DNA from: Limoniibacter endophyticus | Lineage (GTDB): Bacteria; Pseudomonadota; Alphaproteobacteria; Rhizobiales; Rhizobiaceae | DNA: 64,000 nt | Direction of reading: 5' to 3' | NCBI RefSeq assembly: GCF_014652835.1 | Contig: NZ_BMZO01000005.1 | Location: 115,535-179,534, forward strand | Shown here: positions 33,870-42,963 of the stretch, piece after piece | Position numbering within the stretch: the stretch's first letter is position 1 | Layout of the letters: each line of letters opens with the position of its first letter | The notes under the pieces: generated by a model | The model's database searches: none | Seen by the model: the letters and a program-made list of their open reading frames with translations, nothing else | Told to the model about the DNA's origin: nothing | Made by a program: the position numbers and the translations under genes

Positions 33870-34222
33870 GGGCTCTGCTCCAGCTACAAGCATAGGTCGT
33901 TCTGCCACCGGCTCGTTCTCATCAGGGGGAACTAACTCCGAATGGGCGCGCGATCCGACAGCTTCCGACCCCATTTCGGTCGTTCAATATCTCAACAGAC
34001 ATCCCCGCAAGCAGCCGTAGATCGCCCAGCTTCTAACGCGGTTGAATGTCAAAGGTGCAGGGCGACCCTGGGCACTTCACGCGATCAGCGTCTTAGCATC
34101 GCTGAAGTCCCTGTCGGGAAGCGACCCATCTCGGCTGTTCGCAGCAAGGATGAACCATCCCGCCAGCTGCCGTTGCAGAAAATGGTCCGGCAAGGGTTGC
34201 AAAGTTCCGGCTCCCCCTTTAT
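33870..34222. other. Cargo left junction, no supported gene
   Basis: About 350 bases of mixed DNA between copG and the MarR operator. Frames on both strands look random or degenerate; no insertion-sequence ends or direct repeats recognised. It is probably the scar of the cargo's insertion next to trb. Confidence 0.45.
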
Positions 34223-34234
34223 CTAGTGCGCTAT
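34223..34234. promoter_or_regulatory. MarR operator-like box before the regulator gene
   Basis: CTAGTGCGCTAT resembles the perfect palindrome CTAGTGCACTAG found before the MFS gene (35534-35545). It lies 40 bases upstream of the MarR start in an AT-rich promoter-like stretch. Confidence 0.55.
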
Positions 34235-34274
34235 ATAGTAGTTCATCAGAAGCCTGGTGGATAGGAAAGTCGCC

Positions 34275-34715
34275 ATGTCCGAACCAAAAACTGCCTCTCG
34301 TCTGGTCAGGAAGCAGATCTCGTTCGCCGTCTATGGTGCAGCGGGCCGTATGGCACGCATGCACAAGCCATTTCTTGACCCCATTGGCCTGACCTTTCCC
34401 CAGTACCTGGTGATGCTCGAGCTCTATACGGATGCACCCCGAACAGTCGGCGATCTCGGAAACGCTCTGGGCATGGACACCGGCACGATAACTCCGCTGC
34501 TCAAGCGGCTTCATGCGAGCGGGATGATCAGTCGAACACGGGACCCGGAAGACGAACGTCGGGTCATCGTCGACCTCACGCCTGCCGGGCTGGCCATCCA
34601 GGAGGAGGTCTGGGGCGTCTCCGAGAAGATCAAGTCTGCCTGTCAGATGACCGAAGATGATGTGGTCGCGCTTCGCGAGACCCTGCACAATTTTGCCCAT
34701 CCGGCAAAAGCCTGA
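34275..34715 (+). CDS. MarR/OhrR-like regulator lacking the sensing cysteine
   Basis: 146-residue winged-helix MarR protein: the N-terminal helix RKQISFAVYGAAGRMARMHKPFLDPIGLTFPQYLVMLEL and wing DPEDERRVIVDLTPAG are OhrR-like. In OhrR the first helix has the peroxidatic Cys (LCFALY); here it is Ser (ISFAVY), so peroxide sensing in the known way is impossible. A small aromatic ligand is more likely. AGGAAA precedes the ATG. It begins the cargo, 18 bases before the oxidoreductase. Confidence 0.85.
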   Translation: MSEPKTASRLVRKQISFAVYGAAGRMARMHKPFLDPIGLTFPQYLVMLELYTDAPRTVGDLGNALGMDTGTITPLLKRLHASGMISRTRDPEDERRVIVDLTPAGLAIQEEVWGVSEKIKSACQMTEDDVVALRETLHNFAHPAKA

Positions 34716-34733
34716 ACTACAAAGGATCAGAAT

Positions 34734-35468
34734 ATGAAAATCGGAATTATTGGTGCCGGCAACATCGGCGCGCTCGTTGCCAAGAAGCTGAACGCTGCCG
34801 GCCACCAGGTGAAGCTAGCCAACTCTCGCGGACCCGAAAGTCTCGCCGATACGGTCGCAGGAACGGGCATTGAGGCGGTTACCGCAGAAGCCGCGGTCCG
34901 GGATGCCGAAGTGATCATCCTTTCGGTGCCATACGCCAAGAACCCCGAGCTCGCTTCGGTCCTGGCCGGTGCGCCCACAGATGCCATCGTCGTTGACACC
35001 TCCAACTACTATCCGGCTCGCGATTCCAAAATCGCCGACGTGGAAAGCGGCAAGCCCGAGACCGTCTGGGCCAGCGAGCAAGTAGGTCGTCCCTTGGTCA
35101 AGGCTTGGAATGCCCTCCTGGCGCAGACCCTGGCCGACGCCGGTACAGAGCCCGGCACCGCGAACCGCATCGCTATCCCGATCTCGGGCGACGACGACGC
35201 TGCAAAGAGCCTCGTCTCCGATCTCGTCAGCATAACCGGTTTCGACACCGTGGATGCCGGCACCCTGGAAGAGTCATGGCGCCTGCAGCCCGGCACCCCG
35301 GCTTATTGCACCGAACTTACCGCCGAGGAACTCAAGGCTGCCCTGGCGGCTGCCGATAAGCAGCGTGCGCCCAAGAACCGCGACGCCATCATGGCCTCTT
35401 TCTCCAAACCCGATGCTGAGTTCACCCGGACCATTGCCGTCGAAACCAATCGGTCCCTGTCTGCCTAA
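34734..35468 (+). CDS. NADP-binding F420-reductase-like oxidoreductase
   Basis: 244-residue protein with an N-terminal Rossmann fold, MKIGIIGAGNIGALVAKKL (GxGxxG), and the conserved LANSRGPESL, ILSVPY and VKAWNALLAQTL blocks of the F420-dependent NADP reductase/PRC-related family. It may reduce a metabolite in the cargo's pathway or recycle a cofactor; since Hyphomicrobiales generally lack F420 usage the name is only structural. Likely co-transcribed with the MarR gene. Confidence 0.78.
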   Translation: MKIGIIGAGNIGALVAKKLNAAGHQVKLANSRGPESLADTVAGTGIEAVTAEAAVRDAEVIILSVPYAKNPELASVLAGAPTDAIVVDTSNYYPARDSKIADVESGKPETVWASEQVGRPLVKAWNALLAQTLADAGTEPGTANRIAIPISGDDDAAKSLVSDLVSITGFDTVDAGTLEESWRLQPGTPAYCTELTAEELKAALAAADKQRAPKNRDAIMASFSKPDAEFTRTIAVETNRSLSA

Positions 35469-35533
35469 GCTAGTCTCGGTCGTCCGCTGATAGCGGGCGA
35501 CCATCAACTTACACCCTCTATACTGCCAATTAC

Positions 35534-35545
35534 CTAGTGCACTAG
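35534..35545. promoter_or_regulatory. Perfect palindrome before the MFS gene
   Basis: CTAGTGCACTAG, 12 bases, followed at once by GATTATAGGATA and the MFS start, so a bound repressor would cover the promoter. The matching box before the MarR gene argues that the MarR protein controls both units. Confidence 0.6.
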
Positions 35546-35556
35546 ATTATAGGATA

Positions 35557-37038
35557 ATGTCTATGGCCGATATCGCCATGCCCTCTGCCGCAGACATCAA
35601 AGCCGCAGAGCAAAAACTCGCCCCTGGATCTGCCATCGCCATTGCTGTCCTTGTCGCATCCACGTTTACCGTCATTCTCAACGAGATGCTGATGGCGGTG
35701 GCACTGCCACGGGTCATGACCGACCTGAACGTGACCGCCTCGACGGCTCAATGGCTGACGACCGGTTACATGCTGACAATGGCCGTGGTCATCCCCACGA
35801 CCGGGTTTCTGACCGAGCGCCTCCGCATGCGGACGGTTTATACGCTCGCCATGTCGCTGTTCGTTCTTGGGACCATCGTAGCCGCTGCCGCTCCCGACTT
35901 CAGCGTCTTGCTGATCGGTCGTATCATCCAGGCTGTTGGCACGGCTATCGTGACGCCACTGGCGTTCACGGCGGTAACAGCTCTTGTTCCTCCATCCCGA
36001 ACGGGCAGGATGCTGGCTCTGCTCACCATCGCAACGTCGGTCGCACCGTCACTCGGGCCAGTGGTTGCTGGGGCGATCCTGTCGGTCGGGAGCTGGCGCT
36101 GGCTGTTCATTACCATTCTGCCAATCGCAGCGATCTCGCTCATAGTCGGCAATATGATGATCCGTGTTCCGAGCACTCCCCGCGAGGCCAAGCTCGACAT
36201 CCTGTCAGTGGCTCTATCAGGAACCGGTTTTGCAAGCCTGGTTTACGGTTTGGCATCGCTGGGTGAAGGAGGCGAGGGCCATGCCGTGGTCTCGCCATGG
36301 ACCGCCCTCGGTGTAGGAGCACTTCTTGTCGCTGTGTTCGTGATCCGGCAGGTACATCTACAGAAATCTGACCGCGCTCAGCTCGATATGCGCCCGTTCC
36401 TGAACCGGACCTTCAGTGCCTCGGCATTGCTTGCCCTCTTGTTCATGACCGCTGCATTCGGGATGTCGACCCTGTTGCCGGTCGTCCTGCAAACATCCTA
36501 CGGCCTTAACACGCTTCAGGCAGGACTGTTCATGGCACCGGGTGGCATTACGATCGCGATCGTTTCCACCATTGTGGGACGATACTATGATCGCATCGGA
36601 CCACGTCCTTTGATGATCGCCGGCGCCATCATCGACGCTGCTGCGCTGTGGTTCCTGTCGACACTCGGGCTGGGTACCCCAATCTGGCTCCTGCTGGTGA
36701 CCTTCATCGCGATTATCGTTGGGCAGGCCTTTATGTGGACCCCTGTCTATGCTGCGTCCCTCAGCTCGTTGGACAAGCACCTGCTTCCCCACGGCAGCGC
36801 CATTATCAGCACCATCCAGCAGCTGGCCGGCGCGGCGGGCATCGCGATCATGTTCTCGATCTCCGCAATAGCAAGCGCCCGCTATGTGGCAGGTGGCGAA
36901 GCCTCTGGTCTGGCCTTGGCTCACGGCGCTCAGCAGGCCTTCTTCGTGGGAAGCCTGTTTGTCCTGGCCGCCCTGGTGGTCGCCCTGTTCGTGCCGCGCA
37001 AGGTCGCTGCCGGCGGCGCCCCCGTCGTCATCCATTGA
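35557..37038 (+). CDS. MFS drug/metabolite exporter, DHA2 (EmrB/QacA) type
   Basis: 493-residue transporter with about 14 membrane segments. The DHA2 signatures are seen: LNEMLMAVALPRVMTDLNVTASTAQWLTTGYML in segment 1-2, GRIIQAVGTAIVTPLAF, and the antiporter motif C around APSLGPVVAGAILSVGSWRWLF. It probably exports the toxic substrate or product of the cargo pathway by proton antiport. A second ATG at 35563 has better spacing to AGGAT. It begins the second cargo unit, under a MarR-type operator. Confidence 0.88.
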   Translation: MSMADIAMPSAADIKAAEQKLAPGSAIAIAVLVASTFTVILNEMLMAVALPRVMTDLNVTASTAQWLTTGYMLTMAVVIPTTGFLTERLRMRTVYTLAMSLFVLGTIVAAAAPDFSVLLIGRIIQAVGTAIVTPLAFTAVTALVPPSRTGRMLALLTIATSVAPSLGPVVAGAILSVGSWRWLFITILPIAAISLIVGNMMIRVPSTPREAKLDILSVALSGTGFASLVYGLASLGEGGEGHAVVSPWTALGVGALLVAVFVIRQVHLQKSDRAQLDMRPFLNRTFSASALLALLFMTAAFGMSTLLPVVLQTSYGLNTLQAGLFMAPGGITIAIVSTIVGRYYDRIGPRPLMIAGAIIDAAALWFLSTLGLGTPIWLLLVTFIAIIVGQAFMWTPVYAASLSSLDKHLLPHGSAIISTIQQLAGAAGIAIMFSISAIASARYVAGGEASGLALAHGAQQAFFVGSLFVLAALVVALFVPRKVAAGGAPVVIH

Positions 37039-37068
37039 CTTGATCCAGACCTATCCGGAGTCCACTAA

Positions 37069-37638
37069 ATGAATGCCATCTGGACACAAAACGTGCCTGT
37101 GGAACCGAGCTTAACCAAGCACAACGACCCCGTTCCGCAGGCGATGCGATCGGCAACATCAGCCTTTCCCACTGGCGTCGTACTGCTTGCTGCCAAGGTC
37201 GACGGCTTGCCCGTAGGCATGCTCGCCAACTCCTTCACCTCGGTCTCGCTCGACCCACCCTTGGTATCGCTCAATATCGCCCGGACCTCGCGGACATGGC
37301 CGGTGCTGAGCAAGGCCGAGCATTGGGGGATCAGCGTCCTTGCCGAAGAGCAGGAAACAGTCTTTCGGCAACTTGCTGGCAAGGCCGGGGAGCGCTTCGC
37401 GGGCTTGGACTGGACCGCTGAAGCTGACGGCAGCCTGGTCCTCGGCGGCGCCAGTGCAACCTTCATCGTCGGCCCCGCAGCCCAGTTCGATGCCGGTGAC
37501 CATATCCTCGTGCTGATGCACGTGCTCGGCCTTCAAAGGTCCCCCGAGCGCCGGCCTCTCGTTTTCCATGGCAGTCAGACTGCACGCCTAGCGATGCCAG
37601 ATACCGCCTCCCCAATTTTGAACCGAGTACTCTCATGA
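37069..37638 (+). CDS. Flavin reductase, partner of an FMN monooxygenase
   Basis: 189-residue flavin reductase-like protein: MRSATSAFPTGVVLLAAKVDGLPVGMLANSFTSVSLDPPLVSLNIA is the FMN-binding split-barrel signature and VLMHVLGLQ the typical end strand. It supplies reduced FMN to the monooxygenase with which it overlaps by four bases. NADH or NADPH preference cannot be read here. Confidence 0.85.
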   Translation: MNAIWTQNVPVEPSLTKHNDPVPQAMRSATSAFPTGVVLLAAKVDGLPVGMLANSFTSVSLDPPLVSLNIARTSRTWPVLSKAEHWGISVLAEEQETVFRQLAGKAGERFAGLDWTAEADGSLVLGGASATFIVGPAAQFDAGDHILVLMHVLGLQRSPERRPLVFHGSQTARLAMPDTASPILNRVLS

Positions 37639-38951
37639 CCAAGCAAATGATCATCGGCATGCACCTGGGAAACGGATACGGCTCCCAGCCTGGCGCCTGG
37701 CGCATGCCCGGGGTTGATCCCAAAAATTTCGCCAGCTTCGATGCCAAGGTGCGCTATGCCCAAGCCGCCGAACGCGGCAAGATGCAGTTCCTGTTCCTGC
37801 CTGACGGTCCAAGCCACGTCGGCGACATCGGGAACGAAGCACCGCATTTCAACCTCGATGTCATGATGACCCTGGCAGCCATTGCACGGGGCACCGAGCG
37901 CATCGGTCTGGTGGCGACGGGCTCCACCACTTTCAACGAGCCCTATAATCTTGCTCGCTCCTTCAAGGCCTTGGACATCATGAGCCATGGCCGGGCCGGC
38001 TGGAACGCTGTGACGTCCAGCGGTGAGGATGTTGCCGCCAACTATGGCCAGCGCATTCCGTCCAGTGCCGATCGGTATGGGCGTGCCCATGAGACTGTGC
38101 AACTGGTCCAGGCCCTATGGGGCAGCTGGGGCAAGGACGCCTGGGTTCATGATGTCGAAAGCGGACGGTTCGCAAACGAGGATCAGATCCAGCCTATCAA
38201 CATGGGTGGAAAATACGTTGCTTCTCGCGGGCCGCTTTACATTCCGCCATCCGAGCAGGGGCAGCCCGTTATTTTCCACGCCGGCGGTAGCCCGAATGCA
38301 CACGCCCTTGCTGGTCGGTTCGCGAATGTCGTCATTGGTGCCACGTTCACAATTGAGGACGCGAAGGCGCAGAGGCAGGCATTTCGCGACGCCGCTGAGC
38401 ACGCCGGTCGGGATCCTGATGAAATCAAGTTCATCGCCGGCATGATGACGACGATCGCGGCTGATCGTCGTGCTGGTCTCGATCGGAAAATCGCGCTCAC
38501 CGGACGCACATTTCCTCAGCGCGTTCGATATCTTGAGCAGATGTTGGGTGTTCCCCTCGATCCGAGCCGACTGAATGAGCCGTTGTCGAAACAGCAACTT
38601 GCCGCTGCTCGCCCGTCCCCCATGGATCCGCGCTCCCGCAACGCGTTGAAGATCGCCAAGGAGGGCTGGAGCCTGAGCGACATCCTTGCCCACGGCGTTA
38701 TCGACTATCATCCGTCCATTGTCGGCCCGGGTGTTGAAGCCGCCGATCACATGCAGGAATGGTTCGAGGCCGGTGCCGTCGATGGCTTCTGGATATCACC
38801 GGACGTCTATCAGGATGGCGTTGACGCATTCGTCGACGGGGTAGTCCCCATCCTTCAGGAACGTGGCCTTTTTCACCGGGACTATGAGGGCGCGACCTTG
38901 CGGGACCATGTGGGCGCCCCCGCCCAGTATGGCATCGACCCACGGGTGTAG
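37635..38951 (+). CDS. NtaA/SnaA/DszA-type FMN-dependent monooxygenase
   Basis: 438-residue luciferase-like monooxygenase: MIIGMHLGNGYGSQPGAWRMPG, FLPDGPSHVGDIG, TTFNEPYNLARSFKALDIMSHGRAGWNAVTS and the NtaA-family block near PVIFHAGGSPNAHALAGRFANVV. Family members attack nitrilotriacetate, EDTA, dibenzothiophene sulfone or ester/ketone groups using FMNH2. With the adjoining flavin reductase it forms a two-component oxygenase. The actual substrate is unknown; the aromatic-ester hydrolase next door hints at an aromatic compound. Confidence 0.87.
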   Translation: MTKQMIIGMHLGNGYGSQPGAWRMPGVDPKNFASFDAKVRYAQAAERGKMQFLFLPDGPSHVGDIGNEAPHFNLDVMMTLAAIARGTERIGLVATGSTTFNEPYNLARSFKALDIMSHGRAGWNAVTSSGEDVAANYGQRIPSSADRYGRAHETVQLVQALWGSWGKDAWVHDVESGRFANEDQIQPINMGGKYVASRGPLYIPPSEQGQPVIFHAGGSPNAHALAGRFANVVIGATFTIEDAKAQRQAFRDAAEHAGRDPDEIKFIAGMMTTIAADRRAGLDRKIALTGRTFPQRVRYLEQMLGVPLDPSRLNEPLSKQQLAAARPSPMDPRSRNALKIAKEGWSLSDILAHGVIDYHPSIVGPGVEAADHMQEWFEAGAVDGFWISPDVYQDGVDAFVDGVVPILQERGLFHRDYEGATLRDHVGAPAQYGIDPRV

Positions 38952-39003
38952 GGCTCAAATCCCGCCCGCTGGGCTGCTCATCTATCCACCAGGAGTACGG
39001 AAA

Positions 39004-40869
39004 ATGAAGTTACCCAACCAAGGCAGCATGGCATTGCAACATGCTGCTCGACGTAGTTCCGCGAAGCTACTCACAAGAGGCTTGACGCTCGCCACCATGG
39101 GCATGCTGACGGCCATGCCAACCATTCCGGCACAGGCCCAGCAACCATCATTGGCAGGTTTATCCTGTGATGATGGAATAGCGAACGCACTGTCTGGGGT
39201 CGAGGACACAAAGGTGCTGCTCGTCCGCCATTTCGAACAGGGCGAGTCCTTGATATTGAGCGATGGCGCCGATGCTGCGGCATCAACTGCAGTTGAAGGA
39301 ACCGGGGCGGCCACACCGCCAATCGCCGGTGTTGATCTGTGTCTCGTCAAGCTACTCGTCGGACCTGGCGTTCCGGGCCCGGCTGATGCCCCTTCCACCT
39401 CAGCCGGTATCGGAATCGAAGTGCTTTTGCCGACTCATGAGACCTGGAACGAGCGCATCCGTGCCTATGGAAACAGCGGCTGGGCCGGCACGCCGCAAGC
39501 TAACCTAAATGTGGTTGCCAGCGACGACATTCACGTGGCTGCCACGACAAAAGGCTTTGTCGTTGCCACGTCGGACCATGGCCATGTCGGTTCGCCGATC
39601 GATCCTTCCTTTGCCATGAACCCGGACGGCAGCATCAACACGGTGGGTTGGAATGACTTCTCCGAGCGAAGCCTGCATGAGGTGGCCGAGAAGACGAAGC
39701 TGCTAACCAAGCTCTACTATGGCCGCGACCATACCTATGCTTACTGGGACGGTTTCTCGACAGGTGGGCGGCAGGGACTGAAGCTCGCGCAGACATTCGC
39801 CGAGGACTTCGACGGCATCCTGGTTGGCTCGCCCGCCATCAACTGGACGAAGTACCACACCGCGGGTCTCTACGGGCAGATCGCGATGCAGCAGGACCTT
39901 GGTAACCTAATTGAACCAGGCAAGCTCACCGCCGCAACAAACGCCGCCATTGCTGCCTGTGGCGGCGCGGAGTTGGGGTTCCTGATCGACCCTCTATCCT
40001 GCGAATACGATGCCGCCCAAGACGCGGCCAACCTATGCCAGGGCCAAGCCAGCAATGGTCCGACAGGCACCAACACAGCCGATACCTGCCTGACGGCTGA
40101 AGAAGCCCAGGTCATCAACAAGATCTGGTACGGACAAACCGCTGATGGTGCGGCGCCCACGCCAACTGAAGACAACGGCGGTTCCAATGAGCTCGTCGAC
40201 GGTCGCATCTGGTTCGGCTGGACCCGTGGTACCGACCTGGCCACCACCCCTGCCGGAGGTGCGCCGGGTATTATCCTGGCAGCCGATCAGACTGCTCTGG
40301 AACTGCAAGACCCACAACTGGGCAGCGACTTCTTCGTCAACGCCACAGGCACAGGCGAGAACAGCTGGCTGCAATCCTTGGATTATACTGGTCTTGCCGA
40401 CGCTCAGGCGAAGGGCGTGGAACTGCAATCAGAATTCAGCAACATCAACACCGATAACCCCGACCTAGCAGCCTTCGCCGCTGCAGGTGGCAAGTTGGTG
40501 ATGTATCAGGGGCTCGCTGATGAATACATTCCGGCACAAGGCGCGATCAACTATTACGATCGGGTGCTGGAACAGATGGGCGGCGCCCAAGCGGTGCAAG
40601 AATTTTATCGCTTTTATCTCGTTCCCGGCTTCACCCACAGCGGGCGCCAGGAAGGTCTCCCCACGGTGCCAGTGCCGCAGCCAGCCAATGGCCGCGACGA
40701 GATGTTCACAGCATTGCAGGATTGGGTTGAGAACGCACAGGCACCACAGGAGATTGAGCTGACTTCAAGTGACGCGAGCGTTGCACTGCCGGTCTGCGTC
40801 TATCCGCAGAAAGCCACCTATGGCGGCACTGGCCCGGTGAAGTCTGCGGCAAGCTATAGCTGCAGCTAG
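39004..40869 (+). CDS. Secreted tannase/feruloyl esterase-family hydrolase, atypical
   Basis: 621-residue alpha/beta hydrolase of the tannase family (which includes feruloyl esterases and MHETase). A signal peptide of about 44 residues ends APQAQA-like (PAQAQQ). The nucleophile is Ser in DGFSTGGRQGL near 257; the acid Asp is in YQGLADEYIP near 507 and the His in PGFTHSGRQ near 545. The family's cysteine pair flanking Ser and His (CS...HC) is absent: F replaces the Cys before Ser, S the one after His. CAGGAG precedes the ATG. It likely releases an aromatic acid or alcohol in the periplasm. Confidence 0.82.
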   Translation: MKLPNQGSMALQHAARRSSAKLLTRGLTLATMGMLTAMPTIPAQAQQPSLAGLSCDDGIANALSGVEDTKVLLVRHFEQGESLILSDGADAAASTAVEGTGAATPPIAGVDLCLVKLLVGPGVPGPADAPSTSAGIGIEVLLPTHETWNERIRAYGNSGWAGTPQANLNVVASDDIHVAATTKGFVVATSDHGHVGSPIDPSFAMNPDGSINTVGWNDFSERSLHEVAEKTKLLTKLYYGRDHTYAYWDGFSTGGRQGLKLAQTFAEDFDGILVGSPAINWTKYHTAGLYGQIAMQQDLGNLIEPGKLTAATNAAIAACGGAELGFLIDPLSCEYDAAQDAANLCQGQASNGPTGTNTADTCLTAEEAQVINKIWYGQTADGAAPTPTEDNGGSNELVDGRIWFGWTRGTDLATTPAGGAPGIILAADQTALELQDPQLGSDFFVNATGTGENSWLQSLDYTGLADAQAKGVELQSEFSNINTDNPDLAAFAAAGGKLVMYQGLADEYIPAQGAINYYDRVLEQMGGAQAVQEFYRFYLVPGFTHSGRQEGLPTVPVPQPANGRDEMFTALQDWVENAQAPQEIELTSSDASVALPVCVYPQKATYGGTGPVKSAASYSCS

Positions 40870-40883
40870 CTGATCGATATTGT

Positions 40884-40916
40884 AGGTCTCGGCAAGCTGA
40901 AAGCTCGCCGAGACCT
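40884..40916 (+). terminator. Strong hairpin after the cargo operon
   Basis: AGGTCTCGGC (40884-40893) pairs with GCCGAGACCT (40907-40916), and AGCT-GAA-AGCT extends the stem inside with one mismatch. It lies 15 bases after the hydrolase stop. No T-run follows, so termination would be Rho-assisted or the hairpin protects the mRNA end. Confidence 0.55.
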
Positions 40917-41339
40917 GGCACTGGCACCCCAGACCTTCTAGCATGCTAAGCTCTTGGCCGCTTTGCTAGGTAGTTAGCCACAAGCAGACAGTCAGCTACC
41001 CACCCCGTTCAGGGCGCTAGAAAATCGAATTGGCAAGCTCCACGCAGCCGGCAACGCCCAGTTGCGCTGCGGTGCTGCTGGCTGCATTTACGCCTGCCAC
41101 AGTTGACTGCGCGCGAAAGTTTAAGCTGCATCGGCACCGGGTGGCGTCTTGGCTAAGCTCCACGCGCCTCCAACCCTCTTCGCTACAGGATCCAGCCGAC
41201 CGCACCCTACGCTTTTCCCTGTATTTGCACGCCAGGCTTCGACGCCGCCAAGCAGATGTTGAATTGGCCCGGTTTCGGGTTCTTTTAATCGTCCCCGTCG
41301 GGACAGGATCGTCTTGTTTCCGGCCAGAACGGGGACACG
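40917..41339. other. Cargo right junction, no supported gene
   Basis: About 420 bases between the cargo hairpin and trbB. No convincing reading frame or insertion-sequence end. Its last part (GGGACACG directly before the ATG) should hold the trb promoter or ribosome-binding site, since the original upstream gene copG is now 7 kb away. Confidence 0.45.
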
Positions 41340-42344
41340 ATGGCTACCTCTCATCACAACAGCGAAGGACATGCGCGCAGTTCGCGCATGCTGCGCACCG
41401 CGCTCGGGAGTGCGATCACTGGACTCCTCGATGACCCCAGCGTCGTCGAAATCATGCTGAATCCGGATGGCCGCATCTGGGTCGATCGTCTCTCCGAAGG
41501 TCTCGCCGACACCACAGAACGCCTCTCGCCCGCCGATGGCGAACGCATCATCCGCCTGGTCGCCCATCATGTCGGCGCGGAAGTTCATGCCGGAGCGCCG
41601 CGCGTCTCGGCCGAGCTGCCCGATAGCGGCGAGCGCTTTGAAGGTCTGCTGCCGCCGGTGGTGACGGCACCAGCTTTTGCCATCCGCAAGCCCGCCGTCG
41701 CGGTGTTCACCCTCGATGATTATGTCGCCGGCGGGATCATGACGGCGCTGCAGGCCGAAGCGCTGCGCGTTGGGGTTGCCGAGCGGGCCAATATCCTCGT
41801 CGCAGGCGGCACCTCGACCGGCAAAACGACGCTGGCCAATGCGCTGCTCGCTGAAATGGCGCGGACGTCGGATCGGGTGGTGATCATCGAAGATACGCGC
41901 GAACTGCAATGTGCGGCGCCCAATCTTGTCGCCATGCGCACCAAGGACGGTGTCGCTTCGCTGTCCGATCTGGTGCGCTCGTCGTTGCGCCTCCGGCCCG
42001 ACCGCATCCCCGTGGGCGAGGTGCGCGGCGCCGAAGCGCTCGAACTGCTCAAGGCTTGGGGCACCGGCCATCCCGGTGGCGTCGGTACCATCCATGCCGG
42101 AAGCGCCATCGGCGCGCTACGGCGCATGGAGCAGCTGATCCAGGAGGCGGTGGTCACCGTTCCGCGTGCGCTAATCGCCGAAACCATCGACCTCGTCGCG
42201 GTCCTGTCTGGCCGTGGCTCAGCGCGCCGCCTCGCGGAACTCGCGCGCATCGAGGGTCTCCGGCCGGACGGGGACTACCGCGTCGTGCCCGCCTGCGAGC
42301 CTTCTGCTGCCCATCCCGAAATCCTTGAGGAACCCCAAGCATGA
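41340..42344 (+). CDS. trbB: TrbB, conjugative transfer ATPase (VirB11-like)
   Basis: 334-residue hexameric secretion ATPase. N-terminal domain about 1-130 ([20 protein letters not shown]); Walker [17 protein letters not shown] near 156; Walker B region [12 protein letters not shown] near 180; His box [15 protein letters not shown] near 242. First gene of the trb operon; overlaps trbC by four bases. Powers assembly of the mating channel at the inner membrane. Confidence 0.94.
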   Translation: MATSHHNSEGHARSSRMLRTALGSAITGLLDDPSVVEIMLNPDGRIWVDRLSEGLADTTERLSPADGERIIRLVAHHVGAEVHAGAPRVSAELPDSGERFEGLLPPVVTAPAFAIRKPAVAVFTLDDYVAGGIMTALQAEALRVGVAERANILVAGGTSTGKTTLANALLAEMARTSDRVVIIEDTRELQCAAPNLVAMRTKDGVASLSDLVRSSLRLRPDRIPVGEVRGAEALELLKAWGTGHPGGVGTIHAGSAIGALRRMEQLIQEAVVTVPRALIAETIDLVAVLSGRGSARRLAELARIEGLRPDGDYRVVPACEPSAAHPEILEEPQA

Positions 42345-42673
42345 CCCATGCCTTGCGCACCCTTCGTCGCCATTTGTCGCTTGCCGGCTCCGTCATCGCG
42401 CTCAGCATGATGATGGCGCCAGCGGCCCATGCTTCCGGGTCATCGATGCCCTGGGAAGCGCCGCTTCAAAGTATTCTGGAATCGATCGAAGGTCCGGTCG
42501 CCAAGATCATCGCGGTGATCATCATCATTGTCACCGGCCTCACCCTGGCCTTCGGCGATACGGCGGGCGGCTTTCGGCGGCTGATCCAGATCGTTTTCGG
42601 CCTGTCGATCGCCTTTGCCGCCAGCTCCTTCTTCCTCAGCTTCTTCTCATTCGGCGGTGGAGCGCTGATCTGA
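42341..42673 (+). CDS. trbC: TrbC, pilin (VirB2-like)
   Basis: 110-residue prepilin with a signal segment (about residues 8-30, ending AAHASG) and two membrane helices (about 48-70 and 80-100) joined by TLAFGDTAGGFRR. The S26 peptidase TraF at 27713 is the expected processing enzyme. Overlaps its neighbours on both sides. Confidence 0.9.
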   Translation: MTHALRTLRRHLSLAGSVIALSMMMAPAAHASGSSMPWEAPLQSILESIEGPVAKIIAVIIIIVTGLTLAFGDTAGGFRRLIQIVFGLSIAFAASSFFLSFFSFGGGALI

Positions 42674-42954
42674 TGGCGGTGGGTCTCGAACAGCTTGGCG
42701 AGGTGCCGGGTTTCTTGGTTCCGGTCCATCGCGCACTGACCGAACATATCCTGCTCGGCGGTGCGCCGCGTTCGATCGCCATCATGAATGGCACGCTTGC
42801 CGGAGCGGTCGGGCTCGGCCTGCGTCTCTGGCTGGTTGGTCTTGCTATCTGGGCGATTGGACATTTCGCGGCGGTCTGGGCTGCCAAGCGTGATCCGCTC
42901 TTCGTGGAGGTCGGCAGGCGCCATCTGCGCATCCCGTCCTTTCTGGCGGTGTGA
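42673..42954 (+). CDS. trbD: TrbD (VirB3-like)
   Basis: 93-residue inner-membrane protein of the T4SS: VPVHRALTEHILLGGAPRSIAIMNGTLAG is the VirB3 signature and one or two hydrophobic helices follow. Start at 42673 overlaps the trbC stop (TGATG). Confidence 0.9.
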   Translation: MAVGLEQLGEVPGFLVPVHRALTEHILLGGAPRSIAIMNGTLAGAVGLGLRLWLVGLAIWAIGHFAAVWAAKRDPLFVEVGRRHLRIPSFLAV

Positions 42955-42963
42955 GGCAGAGCC

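Noticed and set aside
33870-41339. Cargo as a composite transposon
   Set aside because: No transposase, insertion-sequence ends or flanking direct repeats could be seen.
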